Source: Acytostelium subglobosum LB1 (taxonomy: Eukaryota > Evosea > Eumycetozoa > Acytosteliales > Acytosteliaceae). Taken from it: a stretch of 64,000 nt of DNA. This document shows, piece by piece, positions 11,201 to 22,464 of this stretch. The notes beneath the pieces are model-generated. The model made no database searches and had not been told where the DNA came from. It saw only the letters and a program-made list of their open reading frames with translations. How positions within the stretch are numbered: the first letter of the stretch is position 1; every line of letters begins with the position of its first letter. The position numbers and the translations under genes are program-made. The DNA lies in assembly GCF_000787575.1 (NCBI RefSeq), contig NW_012236527.1:1-64000 (forward strand), read 5' to 3'.

Positions 11201-11790
11201 GTCTTTGCATTGCCAAATGCCTCCAACAAGGGATTGGACTCTAACAACATCTTTGTGATCCTGTCTCCCTCCAAAGTTGCTTTGTTGCTTACAAAGGCCA
11301 AGAACTGCATGATTTTCTGTTTGATCATTGTCAGAAAAGGTAATGAATGAATGAATGAATGAATGAATGAATGAACAGATAGTTTACCTTGCTTGCCTCT
11401 GTCTTTCCAGCACCAGACTCTCCACTGATAATGACACATTGTTTCTCCTGGTTCTGCTTCATTGATCTATAGGCATCGTTTGCCAATGCATAACTAGATA
11501 GATAAAGGTAAAAGGCACACTGTTGGTGATAATACTGATACTTCTTCTAACTAATTAATGTCTTACATATGTGGAGGCATTTCATATTTGTATCGTCCAT
11601 TGTATGACTTTATGTCGCTATCGTTATAGATGTTCATCTTCTTGAAAGGATTGGATGAGATGACTACATCGCCAATGTATGTGTAGATTTGGTCAGCCTT
11701 GTGACGTGTGATGAGATTCTCTATGAACTCATTCTCGGTGATCTGGTTCATCAGGACAAAGTCCGGAACACCTTCACCTTTCTTGTACAT
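8284..11790 (-). CDS. Short-tailed class I myosin heavy chain
   Basis: Eight exons (11790-11567, 11493-11388, 11316-11109, 11046-10989, 10923-10776, 10710-10282, 10193-9940, 9859-8284) close in frame to about 1,000 residues. The motor contains the P-loop [12 protein letters not shown], switch I (NDNSSRFGK), switch II (DIYGFEVFD) and the actin-binding block [11 protein letters not shown]. The TEDS-rule position, 16 residues before DALAK, is a serine (RYSVIAVPL), so activation by a PAK/MIHCK-type kinase is expected. One or two IQ-like motifs follow ([24 protein letters not shown]). A basic TH1 membrane-binding tail comes next, and the protein ends with [13 protein letters not shown]. The GPA-rich TH2 and SH3 regions of long-tailed myosins are absent. 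This fits the Dictyostelium MyoA/MyoE/MyoF group, which act in endocytosis, cortical tension and membrane ruffling. The exact orthologue was not resolved. Confidence 0.93.
11342..11376. repeat. (AATG)n microsatellite in a myosin intron
   Basis: Nearly nine tandem AATG units lie in the second intron of the myosin I gene (plus-strand sense; CATT on the coding strand). Confidence 0.95.
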
Positions 11791-11994
11791 CTTGTTGTTG
11801 TTGCTACTATTATTAAAGAGAGAAATAAATAAATGTACAAATAATCGATTGATTGATTGATAGGTATTAGGTTGGTCGGTTTGTGTAGATTTATAGTTAG
11901 ATATTGGTTTTGGTACAAAGGACAAATAGTTTTAGCCAATTTATTTGAATCAAATTTGACCCACCCAACCTTTGTTGGGTTGTCTTTTGGATCA

Positions 11995-12656
11995 TCACTG
12001 ACTAGCTGTTGTTCTGTTGATTGGCACCCACTGTTTTGTCATTGTTGTGATGTTGTGAGTAAACCAAGTATGTCTGGACATTAAAAAGGGACTTACCTTT
12101 GGAGCGTCTGTAAAGAGTCGCATCGCATGGACAGCCCTGGTCTCTGTCAATGTAAACCTATGATACATTAGTGCCGGCTGAGAATGTCCTCATAAGTGTT
12201 AATACTTGTTATAACAAATCAACTATCATATCACACTTACGACGATAATCAGATCACCTCTTTCAACACGGATTCTTATCCATTTGTCTTGGGTGTCTCG
12301 AACATCAAAGAAGCCACTACCATCAAGAATGAACCTGATCTCTTCGTCATCATGCAAATGTCTGGAGTTTGGCAAGCGATGTTGGTGTGAGTGGCTTCCA
12401 TTGCAACACGTCATCATCATCATCAGTCGTCTTATTAATAATACTCTTCAAAGAATATCTTTAACTTGTCATCAAGACCTGGAGTGTCATTGTTCAGCTT
12501 GACCTCGTCTCTGTTCTTGTAGCCACGCTCCTGACATATAGAGGCCAACTTGTTGGTGTAGTCATCCATTGGCATCGGATAGTAGTGGATTTTGATGGCA
12601 TTCAATTGCTCCACTGATACATTGCTTGATGGATCATCAAAGTAATAACTCCTCAT
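11995..12656 (-). CDS. adi1: Acireductone dioxygenase (methionine salvage)
   Basis: Four exons (12656-12445, 12361-12241, 12177-12097, 12030-11995) close in frame to 149 residues. The product is a cupin metalloenzyme that oxidises acireductone to 2-keto-4-methylthiobutyrate plus formate in the methionine salvage pathway. The family start MRSYYFDD, the metal-ligand motif [14 protein letters not shown] (His, His, Glu of the HxHx4E type) and the fourth ligand in [19 protein letters not shown] are all present. The conserved PAG before the last ligand reads PAL. The protein ends soon after the TDAPKW block and lacks the last 20-30 residues of animal and plant enzymes, so the C-terminus is short or a further exon is missed. 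The symbol is by homology to human ADI1. The gene is divergent from the TPR/EF-hand gene, sharing a 191-base spacer. Confidence 0.9.
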
Positions 12657-12847
12657 TATTATTGTTGTTTTTGTTAATATGTGTATGTTTGTGTGTGATG
12701 AGTAAATAACTAATGAATGGTAAATAACTACTGAAGTGGGAAAGTGGGAATCAGACTTTGTTTTTGTCGTTCGTCTTTTGCTTTCAACTCACCCAATATC
12801 ATACATATATAAATAATACAAATAATATATATAAATATAATTAATCA
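12657..12847. promoter_or_regulatory. Shared divergent promoter region
   Basis: 191 AT-rich bases separate the starts of the acireductone dioxygenase gene (minus) and the TPR/EF-hand gene (plus), so both promoters must lie here. TATA-like strings and T- and A-runs flank each start (for example ATATATAAATA near 12825). No factor site was identified. Confidence 0.5.
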
Positions 12848-13902
12848 ATGCCAAATAGTAGTAAATCATCATCCTCCACTCACTCGATGGATGCTCAAGA
12901 GAGGGCCCTTTTGATATGTGGACGTGCCAACGACCTTTTAAGCTTGATCGGGGGAGGAAATAACCATCCAGATATCGATGCTTGTCACATCACTACAGAG
13001 GACCATCAACACACAGAGCATTGTAGTCATCATCATCAATCAACTAATGAAGCCGTGGACCATCATCAGCACACAGAGCATTGCAACCATGATGATGACG
13101 ACAAAATAGAACATTCATCGCTGCAAAAGGAGGATGAAGATGAAGAGGAAGGCTTGGAAGCAGCTGACGACGAAGATCAGATCATTGATGAAGCCAAATC
13201 ATTATTTAATCAAGCATTGTCAATCGATCAAGGTTGTATCGATGCACTCATTGGTCTCTCCTTCATTGCTGGTCTGGACAACGATGATAAGCACTCTGAA
13301 GACCTCTTGAACAGGGCAGAGGCCCTTGCACCTGGCGATCAACGAATCCATGCCCTCAGAGATGCCCTTAAAGAAAAGATTGAGAGGGCTGAGCGTTTAC
13401 AGAGACAATCTGAGGAGCAAGAATCTGGCAATGGTGGTGATGATCTTGAAGGTGTCCTAGAGGTGGGCAATGTGAAGGATGTTCCATTCTTGTTCCACGT
13501 AAGATCTGATAATGGCTGTTGAGGAGATAAGGAAGGGGATTACTAGGAAGCACAATATGTGAATGACTTACTGATTGACACAACGTTGACCTACCACAGA
13601 AAGGATCTGCAACCAAGAAATTCATTGTTACTCTGCGACAGATATTCGACAGATTCGATGCAAACAAGGACAACTCGCTGAGTCTAAAGGAGTTGCAAGC
13701 CTACTCGATGGCAGTCAATGGACAACAACTAGACAAACAGACTGTCCAGTTCTTGTTGCACACATACAACTCTGACAAGAGAGGTCTAACATTCACAGGT
13801 TTTGTCGAACTCTACATTAATCAAACAATAGAGGACCCTTCTGAAACCTTTAAGGATCTATCTACGCTTGGATTCGATGCAACTCTGAGTAAGAAGTTGT
13901 GA
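12848..13902 (+). CDS. TPR-like protein with EF-hand and His-rich repeat
   Basis: Two exons (12848-13498 and 13600-13902) close in frame to 317 residues. Residues about 50-85 carry two imperfect copies of a His-rich unit (DHQHTEHCSHHH and DHHQHTEHCNHDD), a likely Zn/Ni/Cu-binding stretch. An acidic run (EDEDEEEGLEAADDED) follows. Next is a TPR-like helical pair (AKSLFNQALSIDQGCIDALI, then HSEDLLNRAEALAPGDQR), a charged helix, and at the C-terminus an EF-hand (FDANKDNSLSLKEL, with Asp, Asn, Asp and Glu at ligand positions). A second, weaker EF-hand-like segment is HTYNSDKRGLTFTGFVELY. No signal peptide is present. It recalls plant and protist TPR/EF-hand proteins, but I do not know its function. 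The metal-binding role is inferred from composition only. Confidence 0.8.
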
Positions 13903-13916
13903 GTATAATTAAAGAG

Positions 13917-13918
<2 letters not shown>

Positions 13919-13947
<29 letters not shown>
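13919..13947. repeat. (TTG)n microsatellite between convergent genes
   Basis: About nine TTG units occur in the 77-base gap between the 3' ends of the TPR/EF-hand gene and the next minus-strand gene. Confidence 0.9.
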
Positions 13948-13979
13948 CATGTTCAACATCATCAACATCATCATCATTG

Positions 13980-14612
13980 TTAGGCAGTGATAACATTACT
14001 ACTATCACTACTATTGTTATTATTATTATTATTACTACTGCTGATTGTAGTTGAAGGGTTTGGATCATAGTCATAATGATTGTAGAATGTCCTGACGATT
14101 GCAGAGTCCTTCTCTTTGGAATTGAGTCCATAGATATTAACAGGGATTGGTACTTTGATCTGCTGCTGCTGCTGATCACGTTTGAAGTTTACAAAGACAT
14201 TCATACAGGACATGTTGAGCCAATACTGTACAGGCAAACCTTGAGCCTGCTCCAGTGAATGCTTGAGTGATTGGCATTGTAGACTTTGATGTGTTTGTTC
14301 ACCGACCACTTGAGTGGCAAGAGAGATAGAATTGCTTTCAGAGTTGTATAACTCTACAAGTATTTGTTGGGATCATTACCATTTTATGTATATTAGTGAT
14401 CCACCAATAGTCTATTAAACATCTTGCTTCTTCTGATTACCTACCAACTCTATGATTCAGTGAGGCAATGTCAACGATCAGCTCAACTACAAAGGTGACA
14501 TTCTCGACAGGTACCTTTGTAGTGAACACTAGATCAATGGTGAAGTGTGTGTCTATGGGAGTATCAAGTTGGTTTGGTGATATTGTCACATTGTCAATGC
14601 TTATACAATCCA

Positions 14613-14613
<1 letters not shown>
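13980..14613 (-). CDS. Hypothetical protein, 180 residues
   Basis: Two exons (14613-14445 and 14353-13980) join in phase 1 to give 180 residues. The N-terminal half (MDCISIDNVTISPNQLDTP, then alternating Val/Thr/Ile strands and EN-VTFVVELIVDIAS) reads as a beta-sandwich-like fold. The middle has LPVQYWLNMSCMNVFVNFKR followed by a Gln run, then VPIPVNIYGLNSKE, and the C-terminus is Ser/Asn-rich and disordered. No signal peptide or membrane segment. I did not recognise the family; the pattern resembles small beta-sandwich (C2- or ASF1-like) proteins, but that is only an impression. Alternation of hydrophobic residues and clean splice phases make a real gene likely. Confidence 0.6.
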
Positions 14614-14649
<36 letters not shown>

Positions 14650-14747
14650 TACTTGTTATGAACAACAACAATGAAAAGCTGATGAAAAAAACGAACGAGT
14701 AATTATTGTTAACAAAGACACACTTACAACAAATACAGATACACAAA

Positions 14748-17418
14748 ATGGACGACGACGACGACGGAATAGAGTTAAACCTATCATTTACTGTACCTAA
14801 ACCAAAGATACAACCTAATGTCGTAGATCATGTTGTTAAAGTTAATAATAACAACAACAATAACAATAATAACAAAAGCAACAACAATTTATACCTGTCA
14901 ACTGAGACGTCTACCAAGGTAGACAAACGATCAAATGGTGATAAACCAACAACAAAGACATCCAAGACAAAAACAACAACAAGTACAACTTCAACAACAG
15001 CACCAGCTAAACATATTAGATATAAAGTGGATGATGGCGAACAGGTCAATCATTACTCGTCAGAGGTCAACAAGTATAGACAGTTGGAGAAGGGCAAACG
15101 AATGGACCTCAACTACAAGCCCAACCTTCCCAACATTGAACCAAAGCTCAAGGAGATTGACAGTTCAGAGGTGTTTAGCAAGGGACACTTTGGTGACTTG
15201 GAGCTCTGTGCCGCTCTTACCGACAACTTGACCGGTCACATGCAGCTGAAGCAACCGACACACATCCAATCAGCATCCATCCCACACATCCTCAAGAAGA
15301 AAGATGTCATGGTCAAAGCTCAAACAGGCAGTGGCAAGACACTTGCCTATATGATACCCGTGGTACAGGAACTCTCCATCAGACCTCAGCGTATATCTCG
15401 AGCTGAGGGCTGCTACTGCATTATTGTGGCACCCACACGCGAGCTTGCATTGCAGATCTTTGAAGTGCTACAGAAGCTCTTGAAGCCTTTCCATTGGATA
15501 GTACCTGGTCTGATCATGGGTGGTGAGAGTAGGGACAGCGAGAAGGCAAGGCTAAGGAAGGGCATCTCGATATTGGTCGCCACGCCTGGACGTCTACTGG
15601 ACCATCTCAAGATGACACAGAGCTTCATGGTGCAGAATGCTCAATGGCTGGTATTGGACGAAGCGGACCGTCTCTTGGATCTTGGCTTTGAAAAGTCAAT
15701 CAATGATATCATAACCATCATGAACCAGAAACAACAGACAAGAGACAAACGACAGAACATATTGGTGTCTGCAACGTTGAGTGAAGGAATCAATCGTCTG
15801 GCATCTCTGAGTCTTGTTGACCCAGTCTATGTTAGTGTCGAAGGTCAATTGCACACTGATGAAAATGGACAGCTCAAAGAGGAGGGCTACGTCGCACCCA
15901 AACAACTGGATCAGTACTATGTCGAGGTGGAGTCAAAGGAGAGACTGGTGTCCTTAGTGGCTTTCTTAAAGTGGAAGACAACTAGTTCATTGATGTATGT
16001 AGACAATACATCACTCATACACACAAATATCAATCCCAAGTACTGACGATTAACATATAGGTCTGGAGGAGCATCAAAGATTATCATTTTCTTCTCATCA
16101 TGTGATTCGGTTGAGTTTCATCACTACCTCTTCTCCAATGTTAAGCTGGATGCAGATCGATCTGGACAGAATGCACAAAAGGCCAACTCCATCTTTAAGG
16201 ATGGTGGAACGGTTGTCGACAAGGATGGAACAGTCAAGAAGGATGAGATCAAGAAACTGCCATTGTTTGCTGCTACTCTCTACAAACTGCATGGTGATAT
16301 CGAACAGAAGCAGAGAACAGATACCTTTTTGAACTTTAAGAAGGCCAAAGAGGGAATACTCTTGACAACTGATGTTGGTATGTTGTTGTTATTATTGTTA
16401 TTGTTGTTGTTCTGTTATCAATGTCATTATTATTAACTCTTTATCTACTATAACATTTAACATTGACAACAATAGCTGCACGTGGACTTGATTTGCCAGA
16501 GGTCAATTGGATTGTCCAGTATGATCCATGTTCAGATACCAAGGAATACATTCACAGAATAGGAAGAACAGCAAGGCTAGGTCATACTGGCTCTGCTCTC
16601 ATATTCCTTACACCGAGTGAGAGGAAGTATATAATGCACTTGAATAAGTACAATGTAAGTTATGACCACTTCCTTCGATTGATGGACTTGTTCATCTGAC
16701 ACCCCACACAACAACCCGTTGTACAACCACAATAGATCGAGCCAACAGAGATGAATGTTACAACTATTCTACAGAGTCTTTACCATACGACCGAGGGTCA
16801 ACTCAAGAAGACCATCAAGTCCACTCAACTTGAATCTCAAGTTCATGATTTACAACTTACAATGGAGCGATACGTTCTGGAAGATGAAAAGGTATTGTGT
16901 TTGTTGGATTGAGTGATCAACCTATATTAACTCACCTCTCTCTATACACATTTTCATAATAGGGTACTGAGTTGGCCAGGTCAGCATACCAGTCATCTCT
17001 GCGAGCATACGCCACACACAAGACACTACTGAAAAGTGTGTTCCACATTGGATCACTGCATCTTGGTCATGTGTCCAAGAGTTTTGCCCTTAGAGAGACA
17101 CCTTCAGAATTGGTATGTTATCATCAAATGACAATCAATACACACTTCTGATGGCAACTTACTGACTGACAACTATGATCTCCAATATCACTGTAGAACA
17201 AAATAACAGCAAAGCAAGACAAGGTAGCAAAGAAGGAGGACGACTTGAAGAAGTTGCAAAAGACAACAGACTTCAAGATGAAGAACTACTTCCAGACCAA
17301 TGAGTTTGGAAATGGACTTGGTGCCAACATGGCAAACTCTACCAACAAGAAGAGAACGTTTGTGGATCACACTCACACCACCAGTGGCGCCAATAAAAAG
17401 GTTAGATCTGACCTTTGA
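14748..17418 (+). CDS. ddx31: DEAD-box RNA helicase, DDX31/Dbp7 type
   Basis: Six exons (14748-15994, 16061-16377, 16476-16654, 16736-16891, 16963-17112, 17197-17418) close in frame to 756 residues. The N-terminus is acidic with Asn and Lys/Thr runs. Helicase motifs follow in order: AQTGSGKT (Walker A), [22 protein letters not shown] (a Dbp7/DDX31 signature), [16 protein letters not shown] (DEAD), [18 protein letters not shown] and [11 protein letters not shown] helical C-terminal extension (about 200 residues) ends in KKVRSDL. Dbp7/DDX31 acts in nucleolar 60S ribosome-subunit assembly, so nucleolar location is expected. ATG 14748 was chosen because it is the first ATG and follows an AT-rich leader. 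Confidence 0.93.
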
Positions 17419-18240
17419 ACCAGATTTATCTTGTCCTTGTTTATTGAGTTTAACACTTCACTTGAAGTTCGCAAAACAAATAAAATTGTAAATTTAATGA
17501 AAAACAAATAAAATTTAATTGGGTTGGTTTGGTGGGTTGAGAGGGAACCAACAACAAACCACCTCAACTCCACATCTCCTCAGCAACACATTCAAGAACT
17601 AAACTTCTACCTACTGAGACCTACAAACAAATAACAAACAAATAACTAAACTACAGTACTACTGTACCCTTGACCTTGGAACTACCTTACCTTTCTACTT
17701 TGATTGAACTGACCAAACAAACAAATTAATTAAACATAACAAAAAAACTTGACTTGACATACTTGTGACGCTGTCTTTGACTATTTACCTGACCTTACTT
17801 ACTTCTTACTTACTTTGAACAATATATTGACCTACTCTTGTTGTCTATCTCTTTGATTGATTTACTAGTGTATACTGAGCCTATCTACCTCATCCTCTAC
17901 AACCTATTATTACCCACAAACAAACAAGGTAAATTAATTTGGAGGGAATTGTATTTGCTTTATTGAACGTTGCTAATAGTCTCACCCTTTCTTTCTCCTC
18001 AATTCTATTCTCTTCTTCCATTTCTTATCTCTCCATCTCTTCTCCTTTATCTCTTCTCCTTTCTATTCTCCATTTCTTATCTCTATTTCCCCTCTCTCCT
18101 TTACCAACTTTTTTTTGTTTTATGGCGGCAACTTTTGAACTTGACCACTGATGATCATCAAACCCCCTTTGATTGTCGTTTTCAAGTGTCAACAAGCCTA
18201 TTACCATCATCACCATCATCTTCATCATCATTGACATATA
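17419..18240. other. Intergenic, 3' end of ddx31 and promoter of exportin-1
   Basis: 822 bases without a supported gene. AATAAA-type signals occur within about 100 bases of the ddx31 stop (two copies near 17480-17515). A long CT-rich stretch (17980-18110) lies upstream of the exportin-1 start and may be its promoter or 5' leader. A string ACCCACAA at about 17914 resembles the upstream element of Dictyostelium small RNAs, but I see no RNA body behind it. Confidence 0.5.
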
Positions 18241-21200
18241 ATGGAGCAAATACTCAACTTTAACGAGCAGCTTGACATTAAGCTCCTGGATAGTGTCGTC
18301 CGTGTAATGTACTATTCGACCAGTGTACCTGAGGTATGTAAACACAACCCATTTCATCTGTTTGGCCCGTGATCGTTGCATCATACTGATCGGATCCTCT
18401 TAATGTCTTCACCACTCACAGAGAGAAACGGCACAGAAGGTCCTCGGTCAATTCCAAGAGCATCCCGACTCTTGGACCAAAGTTGACAGTATCCTCGAGT
18501 ACTCACAGTCTCCTGAGACCAAGTTCTACGCCCTCTTGATCTTGGAGAGCTTGATCAAGTACAAATGGAAAGCTCTCCCAAGGGAGCAGTGCGAGGGCAT
18601 CAAGAACTACATTGTTAGCTTGATCATCCGTCTAAGCTCTGATCCCCAGTCCTTTGCTCGCGAGAGACAGTTCCTGAACAAGTTGAACATCATCTTTGTT
18701 CAAGTAAGTACACTGACTAACAAACAAGCAATTGATCCTATTGAAATATTAACTGTTTGTTCCACCCCCAATCATAGATACTTAAGAAAGAATGGCCCAA
18801 CCATTGGTCCTCATTCATTCCAGAGATTGTAAATAGCAGCCGTACCAATGAGTCCCTCTGTGAGAACAATATGAACATCCTCAAGGTGTTGAGTGAGGAG
18901 ATCTTCACATACTCTGAGGAGCAAATGACTCAGGCAAAGATACAAAGCCTTAAGATTAGCTTTGAAAAGGTATGTCTACAGTTGGTCCTTACTATTCTTT
19001 CAATAGCTTCTAACATCATCATCATCGTATCACTCAGGAATTCTCATTGATCAATGAGCTTTGCCAGTTCATTTTAGAGAATGCAACAAGACCCTCGTTG
19101 ATCAAGGCCACGCTGGACACCCTCCAGCGATTCCTCAACTGGATTCCCTTGCACTACATCATCGAGACCCACCCACAACCTGAGCCGTCCAAGCTGGTCA
19201 AACTACTGCTCCTGAAGTTCTTCCCAGAGCCACAGTTCAGGAACGCCACACTCAAATGCTTGGTTGAGATTGCTTCTTTGAGCTTGGGACCAGAGTATGA
19301 CCAAGTGTTCGTCTTTATCATTGACCAATTCATGAACACACTCAAGTTCTACAAGCCCGATCCAGGTATGTACACAACAGCAGCAGCAACAACAACACCA
19401 CCTATCCTTTATCATACACTAACACACACATTGATTGATCACCAACAACTTTAGCCAAGATACCAAGTGACTATGAGGATGGAGATCAATCCGAGACTGA
19501 CTTTATCCACTCACTGACGTTCTTCTTGACAACGTTCTTCAAGGCACATCTTAAGATCATGGAGAACACCATGAACGTACCATATCTCGCACTTGGACAC
19601 GAGATACTCATCCAATGCTCCAATGTCGAGGACTTGGAGATATTCAAGATATGCCTCGAGTACTGGAACTACTTGGCATCGAATCTCTACAGCGAGACGT
19701 CTGCCTACACATTCATGGCTGTGCCACCTCGTCTGAGCCTCTACAAGTCCATCATGAGCAAGGTCAGAGTGGTCCTCATCTCACACATGGCCAAGCCCGA
19801 GGAGGTCATCGTCGTGGAGGATGAGAACGGTTGCATTGTCCGTGAGCAAACCAAGGACACAGACTCGCTTACCCTCTACGAGTCAATGCGTGAGACCTTG
19901 ATCTTCCTCACCAACCTTGACCCTGAGAACACTCAGAACATCATGCTTGACAAGCTGAACCGCTTGATCTCCAACGAGGAGTGGTCCTTCCAGAAGATCA
20001 ACACTCTTTGTTGGGCCATCGGTTCCATCAGTGGAGCACAGAACAAGGACCAGGAGAAGAAGTTCTTGGTCACCGTCATCAAGGAGCTACTGGAACTTTG
20101 CCAAGTCAAGCGTGGCAAAGACAACAAGGCTGTGGTTGCCAGTGACATCATGTACATCGTTGGCCAGTATCCTCGCTTCCTCAAGGACCACTGGAAGTTC
20201 CTAAAGACTGTTGTCAACAAGCTCTTTGAATTCATGCACGAGCCACACCCTGGTGTTCAAGACATGGCCTGTGACACATTCCTCAAGATCGCCAAGCAGT
20301 GCAAGAGAAAGTTTGTCATCCTACAGATGGAGGAGTCTCAGCCATTCATCAACGAGCTCTTGACCAACCTGCCAAACTACATATCCGACCTGGAGCCTGG
20401 CCAAGTGCACACGTTCTATGAGTCTGTCGGCTACATGATCAGCTCATTCACCGATCCACCAGCTCGTGATCGTCTTGTGGTCAAGTTCATGGAGCTACCC
20501 AACCAGTCATGGACTCAAATCATGGCCAAGGCTGCTTCCAACGTCGACTCCATCCTGAATATTGAGATGACGCGTAACATTGTCAACATTCTCAAGACCA
20601 ACTGCCGCGCTGCTTCATCGTTGGGCTCATGCTACCTCGTCCAAATCACCAAGATCTATCTTGACTTGCTCAACGTCTACCGTACCTACAGTGACTTCAT
20701 CTCAAAGAACCCAGATCAAATCCGCTCTTCGCTCAGTCTTGGCATGAAGGCAGTCAAGAAGGAAACTCTCAAGCTGTTGGAGATATTCATCGAGAAGTCC
20801 GACGACAAGATGATGGTGTACAAGAACTTTATTCCACCCATGCTGGAGGCTGTTCTGGGCGACTACAAGACCAACATCCCAGAGGCCCGCGACCCAGAGG
20901 TACTCTCCCTCATGTCGGTAGTGGTCACCTCTCTCAAGCAGTTCATTCCACCCGATGTTCCCAAGATCTTGGAGGCCGTGTTCGAGTGCACCCTTGGCAT
21001 GATCACCAAGAACTTTGAGGACTTCCCAACGCACAGGATCAACTTCTTTAATTTGATCAGAGCAATCAACTCCAACACGTTCACCGGTAAGTGTCTCAAC
21101 ACAACAACAACCAACTACAACTCTCTGACATTATCATGTATACTTACATTGTATTCCAATAGTTTTCCACAACTTGTCCGCTCAACAGTTCAAACTGCTA

Positions 21201-21875
21201 ATCGATTGTGTCGTTTGGGCATTCAAGCACACAGAGAGGAACATATCAGAGACTGGACTCAACATCCTAAAGGAGCTTATTGAGAACGTGTCAAAGAGCC
21301 AGGAGGTGTCCAATGCCTTCTTCAAGACCTATTTGGTTCCATTGCTCACCGATATATTGTACATTCTGACTGATTCATTCCATAAGTCTGGTATGTATTT
21401 GATAACCTGTACCAGTAACTGCCAATAATCACGGCTAGGTTACTAACACGCATTCAATCATTGATTAGGATTTAATTTACAATGTGACATTATCAAGATG
21501 ATGTTCCAGGTGGTTGAGAATGGAATGGTCAAGGTGCCAATATGGGACCAGGCCACCACACCACAACCTGCAGGCATGACCAACTCACAGTATGTCCGTG
21601 AAATCATTGTCATGTACCTGTCGTCTTCCCCCAACGTAACGAAGAACCATGTCTTAGCCATGACCCAGAAGCTGTTCTCGCTGGCCAACGTCAACAGCAA
21701 CGAGTTTAAGATATCCGTTCGCGATTTCCTCATCACCCTCAAGGAGTTCCAAAGCTCAGACAATGTCGAGTTGTACAGCGAAGAGAAGGCTGCCGAGAGA
21801 GAGGCCCTGCTCAAGAAGAACTTGGCCATCCCAGGTATGGTCAGACCAAGTGAGAACGAAGAGATGTTGGATTGA
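18241..21875 (+). CDS. xpo1: Exportin-1 (CRM1)
   Basis: Seven exons (18241-18333, 18422-18703, 18778-18969, 19038-19365, 19455-21086, 21163-21390, 21469-21875) close in frame to 1,053 residues, the normal CRM1 length. This RanGTP-dependent karyopherin carries leucine-rich NES cargo out of the nucleus. It aligns with human CRM1 throughout by eye: importin-beta N-terminal block ([29 protein letters not shown]), the central [40 protein letters not shown], and C-terminal [11 protein letters not shown]. The reactive cysteine of the NES groove is present ([11 protein letters not shown], about Cys514, matching human Cys528), so leptomycin B sensitivity is predicted. Codons are notably C-ending, consistent with high expression. 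Confidence 0.97.
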
Positions 21876-22464
21876 TCTTGGCATCCAACTCTCCTGCCAC
21901 CAGTCTGTCAGACCAAGACTAAACAATACGCATTGTCTCATAAACTCTCCCTCACCCATTTCCATTGATCACTGATCTTGGCCATCGAGAACCACAGCTG
22001 ATTTTTTCAGTGTGGACAGACTACACACCGATGAATCTTGCCCTACACAGGTGAGTGGGGTTGCCTCATGGTTTGCCCATGCACAAGGTGTCTTGCCTGA
22101 AAAGACACATTGATTTTGATAGGAGGAGGCAAATTCTCCACCTAAAATAGAGTGGTTGATGATGATGACAGTGATCGCACACCTCTTGATGTAATGGTGA
22201 ACAGACGAGTCCCTAGATTTCGACCGCACAAAATTAATTAATTGGGTAAAAGAGATGATGACTTCTGACTCGCTTGCCCATTATTACTACAGTCGTCATA
22301 ACTATTCACATGGCACAACGATTTAGACGACCGTTTTTGTTTATATTGTAATCATACCTAATCATATCAAATTAAAGTAATAATAATTAACTAGTAATAA
22401 CTACCATTACAACATTGAACTTTACAGAATCAAGTATTCAATTTAATACCATACCTCTCAAGGA
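21876..22464. other. Intergenic region upstream of the TIG-DNase II gene
   Basis: 589 bases without a supported gene. The first 350 bases are not especially AT-rich and contain short inverted segments, and a TGATGATGATGA string occurs near 22156. The last 200 bases are AT-rich (TAATAATAATTAACTAG) and are the likely promoter of the next gene. Confidence 0.5.

Noticed and set aside
13919-14040. Candidate CRISPR-like or satellite array from repeated TTG and TAT units
   Set aside because: These are simple trinucleotide runs without spacer-repeat structure, as expected in a dictyostelid nuclear genome.
17900-17985. ACCCACAA string resembling the upstream element of Dictyostelium small RNAs
   Set aside because: No structured RNA body or conserved 5' motif was found 60-70 bases downstream, and the string is short enough to occur by chance.
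21969-22229. 86-codon minus-strand ORF after exportin-1
   Set aside because: Composition is not protein-like and no family was recognised; it is likely spacer.
22150-22240. Possible C/D-box snoRNA (TGATGATGATGA near 22156)
   Set aside because: No matching D box (CTGA) with terminal pairing at a plausible distance; TGATGATG is common in this genome.
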